A stretch of DNA of 14,854 nt from positions 1 to 14,854 of the forward strand of contig JAGGAJ010000024.1 in the NCBI GenBank assembly GCA_017889845.1. The letters run 5' to 3'. The notes beneath the pieces were generated by a model. It was not told where the DNA came from. It saw only the letters and a program-made list of their open reading frames with translations, and did no database searches. Positions 14,062 to 14,854 of the stretch are shown here, piece by piece. Position 1 is the first letter of the stretch. Each line of letters opens with the position of its first letter. Position numbers and translations under genes: made by a program. The DNA is from Deltaproteobacteria bacterium. GTDB lineage: Bacteria; Desulfobacterota; Deferrimicrobia; Deferrimicrobiales; Deferrimicrobiaceae.

Positions 14062-14854
14062 TCAACCGGGGGGGACTTTCCGGTCCGCCAGCGCCCACTT
14101 GAGGAGAGGCGGGGTGACGAGTGTGGTCACGATCACCATGATGACGACGGCGGAGTAGGTGATCGCCCCGATCACCCTTTCTCCCTCGAGGACGAGGGAC
14201 GCCCCGACGCTGGCGAAGATCAGGCCGACTTCCCCCCGGGGGATCATCCCGATCCCCACCGCCCACCGGTTGACCTTCCTGTCGAGGACCCCGAGGGAGC
14301 AGAGCTGCTTCCCGACGATCGCGGCGACCGTGAGCAGCAGGGAGAGCCAGAGGGCCTCCGTCGACGCGAACGCGGCGAGGTCCACCTTGGCCCCCATCTG
14401 GACGAAGAAGACCGGGGCCAGCAGTTCCACCAGGGGGCGAAGCGCATCCTCGAGATAGTGGATGTTCCGTTCGCCGAACCTCTGGAAGTGGACCGGTTCG
14501 AGGATGAGCCCCGCGGCGAACGCGCCCACGATCGGCGCCAGCCCCGCCACCCCGGCCAGGTGGGACAACAGGAAGCAGAACGCGAGCGAGACGCCGATCA
14601 GGACTCCCGACCCCCGCAGCCGCGCAGCGCCCGAAAAGAGACGGGGGGTGATCCACGTGCCGAGGAGGAGCGAGCCCGCGAGGAACCCGACCGCCTTCAG
14701 GGTGATCTCCACCTGCGGCCAGACTCCGTCGGGCGCCCCGCCCTGACCCGCCGCGACGATGGAACCGGAGATGGCGGCGAGGATGATCAGGCCGAGGACG
14801 TCGTCGACGACCGCGGCACCGAGGATGATCCGGGCCTCCTTGCCGCGGGATTTC
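14062..14854 (-). CDS. CPA2 family monovalent cation/proton antiporter (partial, C-terminal part)
   Basis: The gene enters from the right edge; 263 residues of the C-terminal part are present. It reads KSRGKEARIILGAAVVDDVL from the edge, continuing into hydrophobic helices. The paired aspartates in AAVVDDVLG match the ion-binding motif of CPA2 antiporters such as KefB/KefC and NapA. Further segments include SHLAGVAGLAPIVGAFAAGL, PLVELLAPVFFVQMGAKVDL and GIGMIPRGEVGLIFASVGA, all typical of this family. The protein ends at VTPPLLKWALADRKVPPG, right after the last membrane helix, so it lacks the cytoplasmic RCK/TrkA domain of Kef potassium channels and is more likely a simple Na(+)/H(+) or K(+)/H(+) exchanger. 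Its true start is outside the window; an internal GTG near 14712 is not the start. Confidence 0.9.
   Translation of the reverse strand, partial: KSRGKEARIILGAAVVDDVLGLIILAAISGSIVAAGQGGAPDGVWPQVEITLKAVGFLAGSLLLGTWITPRLFSGAARLRGSGVLIGVSLAFCFLLSHLAGVAGLAPIVGAFAAGLILEPVHFQRFGERNIHYLEDALRPLVELLAPVFFVQMGAKVDLAAFASTEALWLSLLLTVAAIVGKQLCSLGVLDRKVNRWAVGIGMIPRGEVGLIFASVGASLVLEGERVIGAITYSAVVIMVIVTTLVTPPLLKWALADRKVPPG

Noticed and set aside
1..14854. CRISPR array, insertion sequence, tRNA/rRNA, toxin-antitoxin or defence genes
   Set aside because: No repeated spaced units, transposase, tRNA cloverleaf or defence-like protein could be found on either strand; genes fill nearly the whole window.

Overview
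The window is a dense, GC-rich (by eye close to 70%) chromosomal stretch. Genes are short-spaced or overlapping, Shine-Dalgarno sites of the GGAGG type are strong, and many starts are GTG or TTG. Eleven genes are called complete or nearly so, plus one truncated at each edge. The mix (a TRAP transporter with a TatT lipoprotein, a soluble GAF/PAS hybrid kinase, a glycine-zipper OmpA lipoprotein, Alx-type TerC, a small conserved protein) suggests a Gram-negative bacterium, most likely an uncultured high-GC member of the former Deltaproteobacteria. This taxonomic reading is inference from gene content; no marker gene is present.

Layout. Almost everything is on the minus strand, so read from right to left. 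At the right edge is the 3' part of a CPA2-type cation/proton antiporter (14854-14062). It converges on a small plus-strand gene of unknown function (13748-13975), with an imperfect hairpin between them. The small gene is divergent from terC; their shared upstream region holds an 8-bp GC-rich inverted repeat. Leftward from terC runs a tightly spaced series: terC, an OmpA-family lipoprotein, transketolase, transaldolase, glucose-6-phosphate dehydrogenase and glucokinase. The last four form a sugar-phosphate block that takes up glucose as glucose-6-phosphate, oxidises it with NADPH formation, and rearranges pentose phosphates. No 6-phosphogluconolactonase or 6-phosphogluconate dehydrogenase gene is present here.

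After a 70-bp gap with a good -10 box comes a second operon (6065-202): a soluble hybrid histidine kinase, a TatT-type TRAP-associated lipoprotein, a DctP-type solute-binding protein and a fused DctQ-DctM permease. These four genes overlap or nearly touch, so they are probably cotranscribed and translationally coupled. The binding protein lacks the arginine that normally binds a substrate carboxylate. Together with TatT this points to a hydrophobic or non-carboxylate substrate. At the left edge is the start of another minus-strand gene (120-1) of unknown function.

No mobile element, tRNA, rRNA, CRISPR array or defence system is visible. The window is mostly ordinary core and transport metabolism. 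The most distinctive points are the Arg-to-Phe change in the TatT-linked binding protein, the kinase encoded in the same operon, and a cluster of overlapping GC palindromes inside the N-terminal linker of the permease gene.
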